Source: Microbacterium testaceum | GTDB taxonomy: Bacteria; Actinomycetota; Actinomycetes; Actinomycetales; Microbacteriaceae | NCBI RefSeq assembly: GCF_003075375.1 | Contig: NZ_QDFT01000002.1 | Span: 112,816 to 176,815, forward strand | Reading direction: 5' to 3' | DNA: 64,000 nt | In this document: positions 1 through 8,215 of the stretch, piece by piece | How the letters are laid out: each line of letters opens with the position of its first letter | How positions within the stretch are numbered: the first letter of the stretch is position 1 | Made by a program: the position numbers and the translations under genes | Notes under the pieces: model-generated | Database searches by the model: none | What the model was told of the DNA's origin: nothing | The model's input: only the letters and a program-made list of their open reading frames with translations

Positions 1-1413
1 ATGGCACCCGACCACGAGATCGAGAACGCCGCGCAGATCCTCAAGGCCGGCGACGACCTCAAGAAGCAGAAGAAGATCGTCCGCAAGAAGGCGCCGCAGG
101 GCTTCGTCAACTGGACCGAGCAGAGCTACGACCGGCTCGTCGCAGCCGAGCCCGAACCCCTGCAGCCCCAGATGAAGCTGAGCGCCGCAATGCTCATCAA
201 CGTCATCGCTCGCGGCGGAGACGTGTTCGGCAACGTCCGCTCCCTCGTCTTCGACAACCACGAGCCACGCGCCCGGCAGTACGAGCTCGCCCGTCGCGCC
301 ATCGCGATCTTCCGCACCCTCGTGCAGGCCGGCGTGGTGGAGGCCGGGGCCGACGGCATCCGTCTCACCGTCGACCTGCAGCCCAACTTCGCGCTGAACC
401 AACCGCTGTCGCCGTTCGCGCTCGCCGCGATCGAGATGCTCGACCCCGAGGTGGAGCTCGGAAGGGGACCGGATGCCGCGCCCCCCGCATCGTCGGTCGG
501 CACCGGCCACTACGCGCTCGACGTCGTCAGCGTCATCGAGGCGACCCTCGACGACCCGCGCCCGATCCTGTCGCAGCAGCAGTTCCGCGCGCGCGGAGAA
601 GCGGTCGCGGCGATGAAGCGCGAGGGCATCGAGTACGACGAGCGCATGGAGCTGCTCGAGGAGATCACCTGGCCCAAGCCGCTGGACGAGCTGCTCGCCC
701 AGGCGTACGAGGTGTTCGCGTCGAGCCAGCCGTGGATCCGCGACTTCGAGCTGTCGCCCAAGTCGGTCGTACGCGACATGTTCGAGCGGGCCTGCTCGTT
801 CGGCGAGTACGTCTCGCTGTATCAGCTGGCCAGGAGCGAGGGGCTCGTGCTGCGCTACCTCAGCGACGCCTACCGGGCTATCCGCCAGACGGTGCCGGTC
901 GATGCGCAGACGCCCGACCTGCTCGACCTGATCGCGTGGCTCGGCGAGCTGGTGCGGCAGGTGGACTCGAGCCTGGTCGACGAGTGGGAGCAGCTGATCA
1001 ACCCCGCCGACGACCCGGACGCCCCCGTCGTCCCGCCGGCGCCGCCGTCGATCCTCACCAACCGACGCGCGTTCGTCGTTCTCGTGCGCAACGAGATGTT
1101 CCGCCGCGTCCAGCTGGCGGCCCTGCAGCGCGATGACGAGCTGGTCGAGCTCGATGCCGAGGTCGATTGGCCCGGGGTTCTCGACCGCTACTTCGACGAG
1201 CACGACTCCATCGGGACAGGGGGAGCGGCGCGCTCCTCCGCCCTGGTCGAGATCGACGAGTCGTCGGCGTCGGACGGCGTCTGGCGCGTCGAGCAGACCA
1301 TCGACGACCCCGCGGGCGACCACGACTGGCGCATCCGCGCCGAGGTCGACCTCGCCGCCTCGGAAGAAGAGGGCACCGCGATCGTGCGGGTCACCGAGGT
1401 GCTGCGGCTTTGA
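1..1413 (+). CDS. DUF3516 domain-containing DEAD/DEAH-type helicase, C-terminal part (5' end cut by window)
   Basis: The 470 visible residues match the C-terminal portion of the actinobacterial superfamily 2 helicases that end in a DUF3516 domain. Family memory: these proteins are about 800-850 residues, with the ATPase motifs in the N-terminal half. None of those motifs is visible here, so the motor lies before base 1, and the ATG at base 1 is probably an internal Met rather than the start. The first 35 residues are Lys-rich with the family-typical APDHEIEN and KKIVRKKAP stretches; the rest is alpha-helical with an acidic C-terminus. Role is inferred as an ATP-dependent RNA or DNA helicase; substrate unknown. 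It stops at 1413 with no overlapping downstream gene. Confidence 0.85.
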   Translation: MAPDHEIENAAQILKAGDDLKKQKKIVRKKAPQGFVNWTEQSYDRLVAAEPEPLQPQMKLSAAMLINVIARGGDVFGNVRSLVFDNHEPRARQYELARRAIAIFRTLVQAGVVEAGADGIRLTVDLQPNFALNQPLSPFALAAIEMLDPEVELGRGPDAAPPASSVGTGHYALDVVSVIEATLDDPRPILSQQQFRARGEAVAAMKREGIEYDERMELLEEITWPKPLDELLAQAYEVFASSQPWIRDFELSPKSVVRDMFERACSFGEYVSLYQLARSEGLVLRYLSDAYRAIRQTVPVDAQTPDLLDLIAWLGELVRQVDSSLVDEWEQLINPADDPDAPVVPPAPPSILTNRRAFVVLVRNEMFRRVQLAALQRDDELVELDAEVDWPGVLDRYFDEHDSIGTGGAARSSALVEIDESSASDGVWRVEQTIDDPAGDHDWRIRAEVDLAASEEEGTAIVRVTEVLRL

Positions 1414-1461
1414 CGGGTTCTCTCATGGATGGGGTGAACTCCGGCGGATTCCCATGTTCAC

Positions 1462-1719
1462 ATGCGGCTGTTCCGGTTACGGTGCACTCATGACTGCGAC
1501 GCACGGCGCCACCTCGTCAACCTCGACACCGATCAGGTGTTGATCGGCCTCGGAGCGGTGCTCTCGACGTCCACCGTGGTGGTTCTCTGCGGGTTGCGCA
1601 TCATCTTTCTCGGGGTGGAACGGCGGATGGACCGCCGACTGGCCGAATCAAACCACGCGTCTCATGAGGCCGGGAAGGTCGCCATCGTCCTCGGGGAACG
1701 ACGGATGCCGAGGCCCTGA
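1462..1719 (+). CDS. possible small single-pass membrane protein, start uncertain
   Basis: An 85-codon frame with one clear hydrophobic segment (residues about 26-50, from VLIGLGAVLS to IIFLGV) followed by a basic/polar tail. No family is recognised. Support is weak: there is no good ribosome binding site at 1462, and the last codons run into the hairpin that terminates the convergent dps gene. A TACGGT box followed by 6 nt and an ATG at 1491 has leaderless-promoter spacing, but that ATG opens a different frame that stops after 17 codons. One base difference between 1491 and 1510 would join it to this membrane frame. It may therefore be a small real gene, a frameshifted one, or chance. Confidence 0.3.
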   Translation: MRLFRLRCTHDCDARRHLVNLDTDQVLIGLGAVLSTSTVVVLCGLRIIFLGVERRMDRRLAESNHASHEAGKVAIVLGERRMPRP

Positions 1720-1732
1720 GGCCCCGGCATCC
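1703..1732 (-). terminator. hairpin terminator of dps
   Basis: An inverted repeat with arms GGATGCCG-AGGCC and GGCC-(C)-CGGCATCC around a 4-nt CTGA loop. It lies 18 bases beyond the dps stop codon on the minus strand and has no long T run. Its arms contain the GGATGCC heptamer that is common throughout the window. Confidence 0.6.
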
Positions 1733-1749
1733 GGTGTGTTCGATCGCGC

Positions 1750-2310
1750 TCAGGACTTGCGGGCGACGCGGTTCTCGGCGCTGACCATCCACGACAGCTG
1801 CTCGAGACGCTCGAGAACACCGTGCAGGATGTCGGCGCTCGTGGGGTCCTCGTCGTCGACGTCGTCGTGCACGTCGCGGACGGTGCCGACGACGGCATCC
1901 AGACGCTCGGTGATGAGGTCGATGACCTCGGCGGTGTCGACCTCGCCCTGCGGGAACTCCGGCAGGGTGGTGGTCTCGGCGACGGTGTCGCTGCGGCCGT
2001 CGGGCAGGGCGTGCAGCGAACGCATGCGCTCGGCGATCTCATCGCCGAACTCGCGAGCGGCGTCGATGATCTCATCGAGCTGCAGGTGCGTGTCGCGGAA
2101 GTTCTTGCCGACGACGTTCCAGTGCGCCTGCTTGCCCTGGATCGACAGTTCGATCAGGTCGACCAGTACGGCCTGCAGGGCGTCGGTCAGCTGCTCGGAC
2201 GCCTGGAAGCCCTTCTCGGCGTTCTGCTCGTCGGTGGTCTCGGGACCGCTGCCTCCGCGCGCGGGGCGACGGCGGTTCTTGGTGGGGGCGTCCTTGGTGG
2301 TGGTGGACAT
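1750..2310 (-). CDS. dps: Dps family DNA-binding ferritin-like protein
   Basis: The 186-residue protein has the complete intersubunit ferroxidase ligand set of Dps proteins: H63 in the HWN motif, H75, D90 and E94, with the expected 12/15/4 spacing. The N-terminal tail (residues 6-20) is rich in Lys and Arg, as in Dps proteins that bind DNA through a flexible tail, and extends the chain past the usual 160-170 residues. Family knowledge: dodecamers oxidise Fe(II) with H2O2 and compact the nucleoid in the cytoplasm. An AAAGGA site precedes the ATG. The upstream region carries the CAACCC-N25-TAACGT signature shared with three other genes here, which suggests stress control (inference). Confidence 0.95.
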   Translation of the reverse strand: MSTTTKDAPTKNRRRPARGGSGPETTDEQNAEKGFQASEQLTDALQAVLVDLIELSIQGKQAHWNVVGKNFRDTHLQLDEIIDAAREFGDEIAERMRSLHALPDGRSDTVAETTTLPEFPQGEVDTAEVIDLITERLDAVVGTVRDVHDDVDDEDPTSADILHGVLERLEQLSWMVSAENRVARKS

Positions 2311-2340
2311 GCGCGTTCCTTTCGCTCACGGTCACCAGCG

Positions 2341-2377
2341 ACGTTAGGGCCGCCGGGTCGGCAGCCACCGGGGGTTG
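2341..2377 (-). promoter_or_regulatory. bipartite promoter signature upstream of dps
   Basis: On the minus strand, CAACCC (2377-2372) is followed after exactly 25 bases by TAACGT (2346-2341), 31 bases before the dps ATG. The same two boxes with the same spacing occur before the GH15 gene, the acidic protein starting at 11665 and the SDR starting at 22041. In the GH15 gene the second box sits 6 nt before a GTG start, so it behaves as a -10 element. The CAACCC box would then be centred near -41 to -43. Confidence 0.55.
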
Positions 2378-2445
2378 CGGGGGTGGCGGCGGCGGGTTAG
2401 CGGGGTGGAGGACCGGCGTTCCGTAGCCGCTCGGCATCCATCGGG

Positions 2446-2482
2446 CAACCCCGCCCCCGCCGTTCGGGGCCGTTCCTAGCGT
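2446..2482 (+). promoter_or_regulatory. bipartite promoter signature upstream of the GH15 gene
   Basis: CAACCC (2446-2451), 25 bases, then TAGCGT (2477-2482). Six bases later comes the GTG start at 2489, so the transcript would begin at or next to the start codon. That geometry is the reason for reading TARCGT as a -10 box. Confidence 0.55.
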
Positions 2483-2488
2483 GAGCGT

Positions 2489-4297
2489 GTGCCCCCGACT
2501 CCGCCACCGCCCTCCCGGCCCCTCCGCGACTACGCCGCCATCGGCGATGGACGTACGGTCGCGCTGATCGGGCTCGACGGGTCGGTGGACTGGCTGCCGC
2601 TGCCGAACATCCACTCGCGACCCGTGTTCGCGCGTCTGGTCGACGAATCCGCCGGCGGCTGCATCGAACTCGCCCCGGTGGGGGAGTACACGGTCACGCG
2701 CCGTTACGTCCCCCGCACCAACGTGCTCGAGACCACCTTCACCACCGACACGGGCGTGGCGACGGTGACCGACGCGATGGTCACCGGCATCGCCGGTCGC
2801 CTGCCGTGGGCCGAACTGGCGCGACGCGTCGACGGGGTGAAGGGAGAGGTCGAGTTCGCCTGGTGCGTGCAGCCGGGCACGATGCTGCGTTCCGCGGCGC
2901 CGTGGACCGAACGCATCGACGGGTTCTCGATCATGCGCGTCGGACACGTCTCGCTCGCCGTCACCGGTGACGAGCACGGCCTGAACGGCGACCCCGACAG
3001 CGAGAACGCGAGTATCGACGGCGGCTTCACCACCTCGAAGGGGTCGCGCCACCTGCTCGTCATCGCCGCCACCGAGGGTGAGCCCCTGCGCATCCCCGAC
3101 GCGAAGAACGTCGACCGCGGCATCGACCGCACCATCGGCGGCTGGACCATGTGGTCCGACGAGTTCTCGTACGAGGGGCCCTGGGCCGACGACGTCCAGC
3201 GCAGCGCCCTCGCCCTGAAGCTCCTGCTGTTCAGTCCGACGGGCGCCATCGCGGCCGCGGCGACCACCTCTCTTCCCGAGAACCCGCGCGGCGGCAAGAA
3301 CTGGGACTACCGCTACGCCTGGGTGCGCGACCTCGCCTACACGGCCCACGCCTGGGTCGGCTTCGGACTGCGCGAAGAGACGCACGCCGCGATCTCGTGG
3401 CTGCTGCGCACGATCCGCAGGAACGGCCCCGAGGTGCAGGTGATGTACACCCTCGACGGCGACGCCGAGATCGGCCTCGAGAAGCACGAAGTGCCCGGCT
3501 GGAACGGCAACCAGCCCGTCGTCACCGGCAACCCCGCACAGGGACAGCTGCAACTCGGCGTCTACGGCGACCTCATCGCCCTGTGCCGCACGTACGTCGA
3601 GGCCGGCAACCGCCTCGACACCCAGACCGGCCGGCTGCTCGCCGACGTGGCGGACCGCACGTGCGATCTGTGGCGCCGCGAGGACTCCGGCATGTGGGAG
3701 CTGCCCGAACTGCGCCACTACACCTCGTCGAAGATGGGCTGCTGGAAGGCCCTCGACGACGCGCAGTGGCTCGCCGACGGCGGCCACATCCCCGACAACG
3801 GCGACCGCTGGCGCGCCGAACGCGACCGCATCCACCGCTGGGTCGAGGAACGCTGCTGGTCGGACGACCTGCAGGCCTACACCCTCGCCCCCGGCAGCGA
3901 CGACCTCGACGCCTCGGTGCTGCTGCACGCGCCCACCGGCTTCGACCGCGGTGAGCGGATGTCGAAGACCCTGGATGCCATCACCGAACGCCTCACCACC
4001 GAGAACCACCTGGTCTACCGGTACACGGGTATGGACCAGGAGGAGCAGACCTTCGTCGCCTGCGCCTTCTGGCGGGCCACCGCGCTGGCGTGCGTCGGAC
4101 GCCACGCCGAGGCGATCGAGGCGATGGACGCGCTCGTCGCCCAGGGCAACGACGTCGGCGTCTACTCCGAGATGATCGCCGAGTCGGACGGCGCCTTCTG
4201 GGGCAACCTGCCGCAGGCGCTCAGCCACCTGGCCCTCATCAACGCCGCCCTGGTCATCCGCGACCTGGTCGACGACGCCGATCTCGGGGATCGCTGA
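2489..4297 (+). CDS. glycoside hydrolase family 15 protein, trehalase-like
   Basis: A 602-residue cytoplasmic protein of the usual length for bacterial GH15 trehalase/glucoamylase-like enzymes. The N-terminus holds the family-typical DYAAIGDGRTVALIG and GSVDWLPLP stretches. The (alpha/alpha)6 domain has the signature NWDYRYAWVRD near residue 272, and the C-terminal block has SEMIAES followed by GNLPQALSHLALI near residues 560-585, where the catalytic base Glu of the family sits. Actinobacterial homologues hydrolyse alpha,alpha-trehalose or malto-oligosaccharides; substrate cannot be settled by eye. The GTG start is chosen because a TAGCGT -10 box ends 6 nt upstream (leaderless). The SDR gene follows after 62 bases. 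Confidence 0.88.
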   Translation: MPPTPPPPSRPLRDYAAIGDGRTVALIGLDGSVDWLPLPNIHSRPVFARLVDESAGGCIELAPVGEYTVTRRYVPRTNVLETTFTTDTGVATVTDAMVTGIAGRLPWAELARRVDGVKGEVEFAWCVQPGTMLRSAAPWTERIDGFSIMRVGHVSLAVTGDEHGLNGDPDSENASIDGGFTTSKGSRHLLVIAATEGEPLRIPDAKNVDRGIDRTIGGWTMWSDEFSYEGPWADDVQRSALALKLLLFSPTGAIAAAATTSLPENPRGGKNWDYRYAWVRDLAYTAHAWVGFGLREETHAAISWLLRTIRRNGPEVQVMYTLDGDAEIGLEKHEVPGWNGNQPVVTGNPAQGQLQLGVYGDLIALCRTYVEAGNRLDTQTGRLLADVADRTCDLWRREDSGMWELPELRHYTSSKMGCWKALDDAQWLADGGHIPDNGDRWRAERDRIHRWVEERCWSDDLQAYTLAPGSDDLDASVLLHAPTGFDRGERMSKTLDAITERLTTENHLVYRYTGMDQEEQTFVACAFWRATALACVGRHAEAIEAMDALVAQGNDVGVYSEMIAESDGAFWGNLPQALSHLALINAALVIRDLVDDADLGDR

Positions 4298-4359
4298 CCC
4301 GGCGCTCCCCGCACCCGTCGGGACGGTCTCGTCCCGGCATCCCCTCGAAAGGACTCGTC

Positions 4360-5253
4360 ATGACTTCGCAGTACACGTTCACCGACCCCTCGAAGCTGTA
4401 CGCCGACATCGATCCGCAGTCCCAGGATGCGAAGGAGCCCGGCCTCGACGCCGAGCTCACCCCGAAGGCCGCGCTGGGCGAGGACACCTACGTCGGCAGC
4501 GACCGACTGAAGGGGCGCAAGGCTCTGATCACCGGCGCCGACAGCGGCATCGGCGCGGCCACCGCGATCGCCTTCGCCCGCGAGGGCGCCTCGGTCGCCA
4601 TGTCGTACCTGCCCGAGGAGAAGGTGGATGCCGATCGCATCGCCGGCATCCTGCGCGACGCCGGCGCCACCGTCGTCCAGATCCCCGGCGACCTGCGCGA
4701 GCGCGACTACGCCCGCACCCTCGTGAAGGAAGCGGTCGAGGGCCTCGGCGGACTCGACATCGTCGTGAACAACGGCGGGAAGCAGCTCTTCAACGAGGAC
4801 GTCACGACGCTCTCGGACGAGCAGTTCGACGACACGTTCAAGACCAACGTCTACGCGATGTTCTGGATCTGCAAAGAGGCCGTGCCGCACCTGCAGCCGG
4901 GCTCGACCATCATCAACACCACCTCGATCCAGGCGTACTCGCCCGCGCCGATCCTGGTCGACTACGCCTCGACGAAGGCCACGATCAACACCTTCACCAA
5001 GGCCCTCGGTCAGCAGCTCGCACCCAAGGGCATCCGCGTTAACGCGGTCGCGCCCGGCCCGATCTGGACGCCCCTGCAGGTGACCGACGGTCAGCCCGAC
5101 GAGAAGGTCGACGAATTCGGCGAGGAGACCCCTCTCGGCCGCATGGGTCAGCCGGCCGAACTCGCCCCCGCCTACGTGTACCTCGCGTCGGCGGAGTCGA
5201 GCTACGTCATCGGTGAGACGCTGAACGTCAACGGCGGGATGCCGACGCCGTAA
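4360..5253 (+). CDS. SDR family oxidoreductase (YghA-like)
   Basis: A 297-residue classical short-chain dehydrogenase with an N-terminal extension of about 50 residues, as in the YghA/general-stress SDR group. Cofactor motif TGADSGIG is at residues 58-65, NNGG near 138, and catalytic YASTK at 202-206. The C-terminus ends in the usual GETLNVNGG block. It should be an NAD(P)-dependent dehydrogenase/reductase; the substrate is unknown. GAAAGGA lies 7 bases before the ATG. The GH15 gene stops 62 bases upstream, so the two may be co-transcribed. A strong hairpin follows. Confidence 0.92.
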   Translation: MTSQYTFTDPSKLYADIDPQSQDAKEPGLDAELTPKAALGEDTYVGSDRLKGRKALITGADSGIGAATAIAFAREGASVAMSYLPEEKVDADRIAGILRDAGATVVQIPGDLRERDYARTLVKEAVEGLGGLDIVVNNGGKQLFNEDVTTLSDEQFDDTFKTNVYAMFWICKEAVPHLQPGSTIINTTSIQAYSPAPILVDYASTKATINTFTKALGQQLAPKGIRVNAVAPGPIWTPLQVTDGQPDEKVDEFGEETPLGRMGQPAELAPAYVYLASAESSYVIGETLNVNGGMPTP

Positions 5254-5266
5254 GCATCCGCACGAG

Positions 5267-5302
5267 AAGGGGCCGCCATCCGGATTCGGGTGGCGGCCCC
5301 TT
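5267..5302 (+). terminator. strong hairpin terminator
   Basis: Arms AAGGGGCCGCCATCCG and GGGTGGCGGCCCCTT with a short GATTC loop, 14 bases after the SDR stop. It lies between convergent genes and could serve both. Confidence 0.8.
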
Positions 5303-5357
5303 CGGCGTTCCGGGCCGGTCCCGTCGACGGGCTCGAGGACCGGGCGTGAGAGGTGCG

Positions 5358-5822
5358 TCAGTCGGTCAGCGGCTTGCGGTAGAAGATCTCGCCGTCGTCC
5401 GTGGTCTCGCTGCGGTGGTACCCCTCGCGCTCGTAGAGACGCTGGTTGGCCTCGCTGAGCGCTCCGGTGAACAGTTCGGCCTGGGCGGCGCCCGCGTCGC
5501 GTCCGCGCTGCTCGACCGCCGCCAGCAGGTGGGTGCCCCACCCTTCGCCCTGCTGGTCGGGGGCGATGGCCAGCCGGCCGATGAGCAGCAGGTCGCCGTC
5601 GAGGCGGGCGCGCACCGCCCCCACGATGCGCCCGTCCGCGAGGGCCACGCAGCCCAGGTTGTCGACCAGCTCGGCGTGCAGCTCCTCCAGCGTCTGCGTG
5701 AGCGGCGGCATGTCGGGGTCGCCGTAGATCAGTGCTTCGCTGGCGAATGCGGCGCGCTGGATGGTCAGCACCTCGCCGGCGTCCTCGGGCGTGATGGGGC
5801 GGATGTCGGACGAGTCGGCCAT
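5358..5822 (-). CDS. GNAT family N-acetyltransferase
   Basis: A 154-residue single-domain acetyltransferase. The acetyl-CoA binding motif A is visible as RLAIAPDQQGEGWGTHLL around residues 87-104 (Q/RxxGxG/A), followed by an ENQRLYEREGYHR-like motif B region containing the conserved Tyr. The acceptor is unknown. The start at 5822 is preferred over the longer frame to 5894 because GAGGAGAA lies just upstream and the extra residues do not resemble a GNAT N-terminus. It is convergent with the SDR gene and sits downstream of the 90-aa acidic protein gene on the same strand. Confidence 0.88.
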   Translation of the reverse strand: MADSSDIRPITPEDAGEVLTIQRAAFASEALIYGDPDMPPLTQTLEELHAELVDNLGCVALADGRIVGAVRARLDGDLLLIGRLAIAPDQQGEGWGTHLLAAVEQRGRDAGAAQAELFTGALSEANQRLYEREGYHRSETTDDGEIFYRKPLTD

Positions 5823-5914
5823 CGGGTTCTCCTCGGGGCGGTTCGACACCTTCAGCGCTCGATACCGCGACGCGCACGGGGTGAGCCCGGGCACGACGCG
5901 GTCAGGCGGAAGGC

Positions 5915-6187
5915 TCAGCGATCGCGGTCGGTGTATTCGCCGGGGTTCTCGAGGTCCTCGCGGGATTCGTCGCCGGTCGGGAGCTCGACGTCGGTGTAGG
6001 CCCCCGCCTCGTCGGCGCGGGGGCGGTCCTCGCTGCCGTCGGCGTTCTGCCGGTCGACGTACTCGCCGGGAAGGTCGGCGCTGCCGCGGTCGGCCGTCCC
6101 GTCGGGCAGCTGGACGTCGGTGTACTGCCCCTCTTCGGGTCCGGTGCCGTGTCCCTTGACCTGCTCGTCGTGGTCGTGTTCGGCCAT
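5915..6187 (-). CDS. small acidic repeat protein (disordered)
   Basis: A 90-residue protein rich in Asp, Glu, Gly and Pro with no hydrophobic core, probably intrinsically disordered. It has an internal repeat: the block G-x-Y-[TV]-D occurs four times (GQYTDV, GEYVDR, GAYTDV, GEYTDR), in the order TDV/VDR then TDV/TDR, so the protein is essentially two copies of one module of about 45 residues; the TDV copies continue as QLPDG and ELPTG. AGGAGG precedes the ATG. The upstream region has TAACGT with a GTCAAGAG box 26 bases further up, a variant of the dps-type promoter. No function is known to me; a stress role is inferred only from the promoter. Confidence 0.75.
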   Translation of the reverse strand: MAEHDHDEQVKGHGTGPEEGQYTDVQLPDGTADRGSADLPGEYVDRQNADGSEDRPRADEAGAYTDVELPTGDESREDLENPGEYTDRDR

Positions 6188-6215
6188 GGCCGCCTCCTGA
6201 GTTCGTGGTGATCCG

Positions 6216-6253
6216 ACGTTAGACCCCCGGATGCCGCACCCGCAGCACTCTTG
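6216..6253 (-). promoter_or_regulatory. variant bipartite promoter signature of the 90-aa acidic protein gene
   Basis: On the minus strand CAAGAG (6253-6248, within TGTCAAGAG) is followed after 26 bases by TAACGT (6221-6216). It resembles CAACCC-N25-TARCGT but differs in the upstream box and by one base in spacing. Confidence 0.35.
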
Positions 6254-6280
6254 ACACGGCGGCCCCGCACGGGACCGCGC

Positions 6281-7285
6281 TCACGCCGAGAAGATGTCGC
6301 GCGCGCGGGGTCGTCGCACCGACGCGACGGCATCCAGGGCGGGCCCGAGCGCGGGGTGACCGAAGACGAAACCGGCCTCGGTCAGCACGCGGGGGACCGC
6401 CCACCGGCTCTTCAGCACGAGCTCGGGTTCGTTGCGCAGCAGGGCCATCGCCGGGTCGAGCATCCAGCGGAACGCCGGCAGGCCGAACGGCATCCGCGAG
6501 ACCCGCCGTACCTCGCGCATGAGTTCGCGGTTGTCGCTCACGCCGGGAGCCGACAGGTTGACGGGACCCGCGAGGTCGTCGCGGTCCCGCAGGAAGCGGA
6601 CGGATGCCACGACGTCGTCGATGTGGATCCAGCTGAAGCGCTGGTGCCCCCGCGTCCGGTGCCAGGTCGAGCGCACCGGTCCGGTCGGCCGGGCGCCGAT
6701 GCCGCGGTACCGGCGGTGCGGGAACCACCAGCTGTCGATCTGCGGACCGCCCAGGCCCAGCCGGCCGAGCGCCAGCAGCATGCGGGTCGCGGGTCCGTCG
6801 CCCAGGACGATGGCCATGCGCAGCGCGACGCGCCGCGTCGCGGCGAGGTCGCCCGCGAAGAACGCCCGCTCCCAGCTCGTCGCGACGTCGACCGAGAACC
6901 CCTCGCCGATGACGCCGTCGACCTCGTCGTTCCCGCGCGCGGTCTCGTGACGGTAGATCGTGGCGGTCGAGGCGTTCATCCACACCCGCGGCGGGTGCGC
7001 GGCGGCGGCGACCGCCGCGTGCAGGGCTCGCGTGGTGTCGACGCGGGAGCGCAGGATCTCGTCGCGGTTCGCGTCGGTGTACCGGCACGACACGATCTTG
7101 CCGGCGAGGTTGATCAGCACCTCGGCGCCGTCGACCAGGCGCGCGATCCCGGCATCGTCGCCCCAGACCGCGGAGCCCGAGCGGCCCACGGTGAAGACGT
7201 CGTAGCCGTCGTCCTCGAAGGCGCGGGCCAGCGCGCGGCCGACGAAGCCGCTCGCACCGGCGATGACGACACGGGGTCGGGACAC
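6281..7285 (-). CDS. TIGR01777 family NAD-dependent epimerase/dehydratase (YfcH-like)
   Basis: A 334-residue extended-SDR protein. The Rossmann motif GASGFVG is at residues 10-16, with GRSG at the second strand and INLAGK in the middle region. The C-terminal region beginning around LSAPGVSDN and continuing through PFGLPAF and ARPxxA-like segments matches the DUF1731 tail of the YfcH family. Substrate is unknown throughout this family. It stands alone: the neighbouring membrane-protein gene is divergent, and the acidic protein gene downstream has its own promoter. Confidence 0.9.
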   Translation of the reverse strand: MSRPRVVIAGASGFVGRALARAFEDDGYDVFTVGRSGSAVWGDDAGIARLVDGAEVLINLAGKIVSCRYTDANRDEILRSRVDTTRALHAAVAAAAHPPRVWMNASTATIYRHETARGNDEVDGVIGEGFSVDVATSWERAFFAGDLAATRRVALRMAIVLGDGPATRMLLALGRLGLGGPQIDSWWFPHRRYRGIGARPTGPVRSTWHRTRGHQRFSWIHIDDVVASVRFLRDRDDLAGPVNLSAPGVSDNRELMREVRRVSRMPFGLPAFRWMLDPAMALLRNEPELVLKSRWAVPRVLTEAGFVFGHPALGPALDAVASVRRPRARDIFSA

Positions 7286-7361
7286 GGCATCCTCCAGGGG
7301 TCGGTGGCCTCAGCCTAGGGGCGCACCCCCGCGCGACGGCGCCGCGCGGGGGACTGACACA

Positions 7362-7967
7362 ATGAGACCCATGCGACGACAGGCACGGGCCGCGCGCGCC
7401 GGGCGCGGCGCCGCCGCGGCGACCGTCGCCACCTTCGTCGCGCTGCTGTCGCACGTCTCGGCCGGGGGCCAGGTGCCCGGAGCGCTGGGCGTACTCGTCC
7501 CGCTCGCGCTGTCGTTCGTCGCATGCACGGCCCTCGCGGGACGGCGGCTCTCGGCTCTGCGGCTCGGCGTCGCGGTCGCGCTCAGCCAGGTGCTGTTCCA
7601 CGGGCTGTTCGTCCTGGGCGCGTACGACCCGGGCGCCGCGGGCCACGTGCACGGCGCCGTGTTCGCGGCATCCGGTGCATCCCTTTCCGTGGTGTCGATG
7701 GATGCCACGATGAGCGCCGGACACCTGTTCGCCGCGGTCGCGACCACCGTCGCGCTCCATCGGGCCGAACGCACCATCGCGCTGCTGCGCGAGCTGGCCG
7801 ACCGGTGCGTCGCGTGGGTCCGCGCGCGGGTGGCGCTGATCGCGGCCGCCCTCGGACCCGCCCCCGTCCGCCGGTCGCTCGCCGTCGACGCCGTGGCGGT
7901 GCGTCCCCTCGTCCTGATGCTCGTCCGGTCGATCGGGCGACGCGGGCCGCCGGTCGCGGCATCCTGA
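7362..7967 (+). CDS. integral membrane protein, His-containing, unknown function
   Basis: A 201-residue protein with about four or five hydrophobic segments (residues about 16-32, 40-56, 66-85, 95-130) and a basic cytoplasmic-type tail. Several His residues lie in or beside the membrane segments (LLSHVSAGG, LFHGLF, GHVHG, AGHLF), an arrangement compatible with metal or haem binding but not proof of it. I do not recognise the family. The start may be the ATG at 7362 or the one at 7371; neither has a strong ribosome site. A terminator hairpin follows and the frameshifted PepSY gene lies 244 bases downstream. Confidence 0.65.
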   Translation: MRPMRRQARAARAGRGAAAATVATFVALLSHVSAGGQVPGALGVLVPLALSFVACTALAGRRLSALRLGVAVALSQVLFHGLFVLGAYDPGAAGHVHGAVFAASGASLSVVSMDATMSAGHLFAAVATTVALHRAERTIALLRELADRCVAWVRARVALIAAALGPAPVRRSLAVDAVAVRPLVLMLVRSIGRRGPPVAAS

Positions 7968-7971
7968 CCCC

Positions 7972-7998
7972 CGCCCCACCTCTCTGACGGGTGGGGCG
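7972..7998 (+). terminator. hairpin terminator
   Basis: Arms CGCCCCACC and GGTGGGGCG with a 9-base loop, starting 5 bases past the stop at 7967. Confidence 0.65.
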
Positions 7999-8164
7999 TC
8001 CGGCCGTGAGCCGGGTGCTTCGTGCGCCCACCGCGGCCGTCCCGCGTCCGCCGTCCACGCGGACGCCCCTCATCGATGACCCCGTCGCCACGGCGCGGGG
8101 CCCGGTCGCGCACGCGCGCCGCCGGAGGACGGGTGCCGCGCGCACCCGGGAGAAAGACACGACC

Positions 8165-8215
8165 ATGCCTCGTTACAGCCCTGCCCCGATCGTCCCGACG
8201 GCGGTCCGCTCATGA
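8165..8215 (+). CDS. 16-codon ORF that could act as a leader peptide
   Basis: An ATG at 8165 is preceded at good spacing by GGGAGAAAG, the best ribosome site in this stretch, and the frame stops after 16 codons (MPRYSPAPIVPTAVRS) in an ATGA overlap with the PepSY gene start at 8212. The PepSY start has no separate ribosome site, so translational coupling is plausible. It could equally be a decayed upstream gene. The bases between 7999 and 8164 show no other feature. Confidence 0.25.
   Translation: MPRYSPAPIVPTAVRS

Noticed and set aside
2072..4228. 718-codon minus-strand frame opposite the GH15 gene
   Set aside because: It is the shadow of a codon-biased GC-rich gene. The plus strand encodes a full GH15 protein with family motifs and a promoter.
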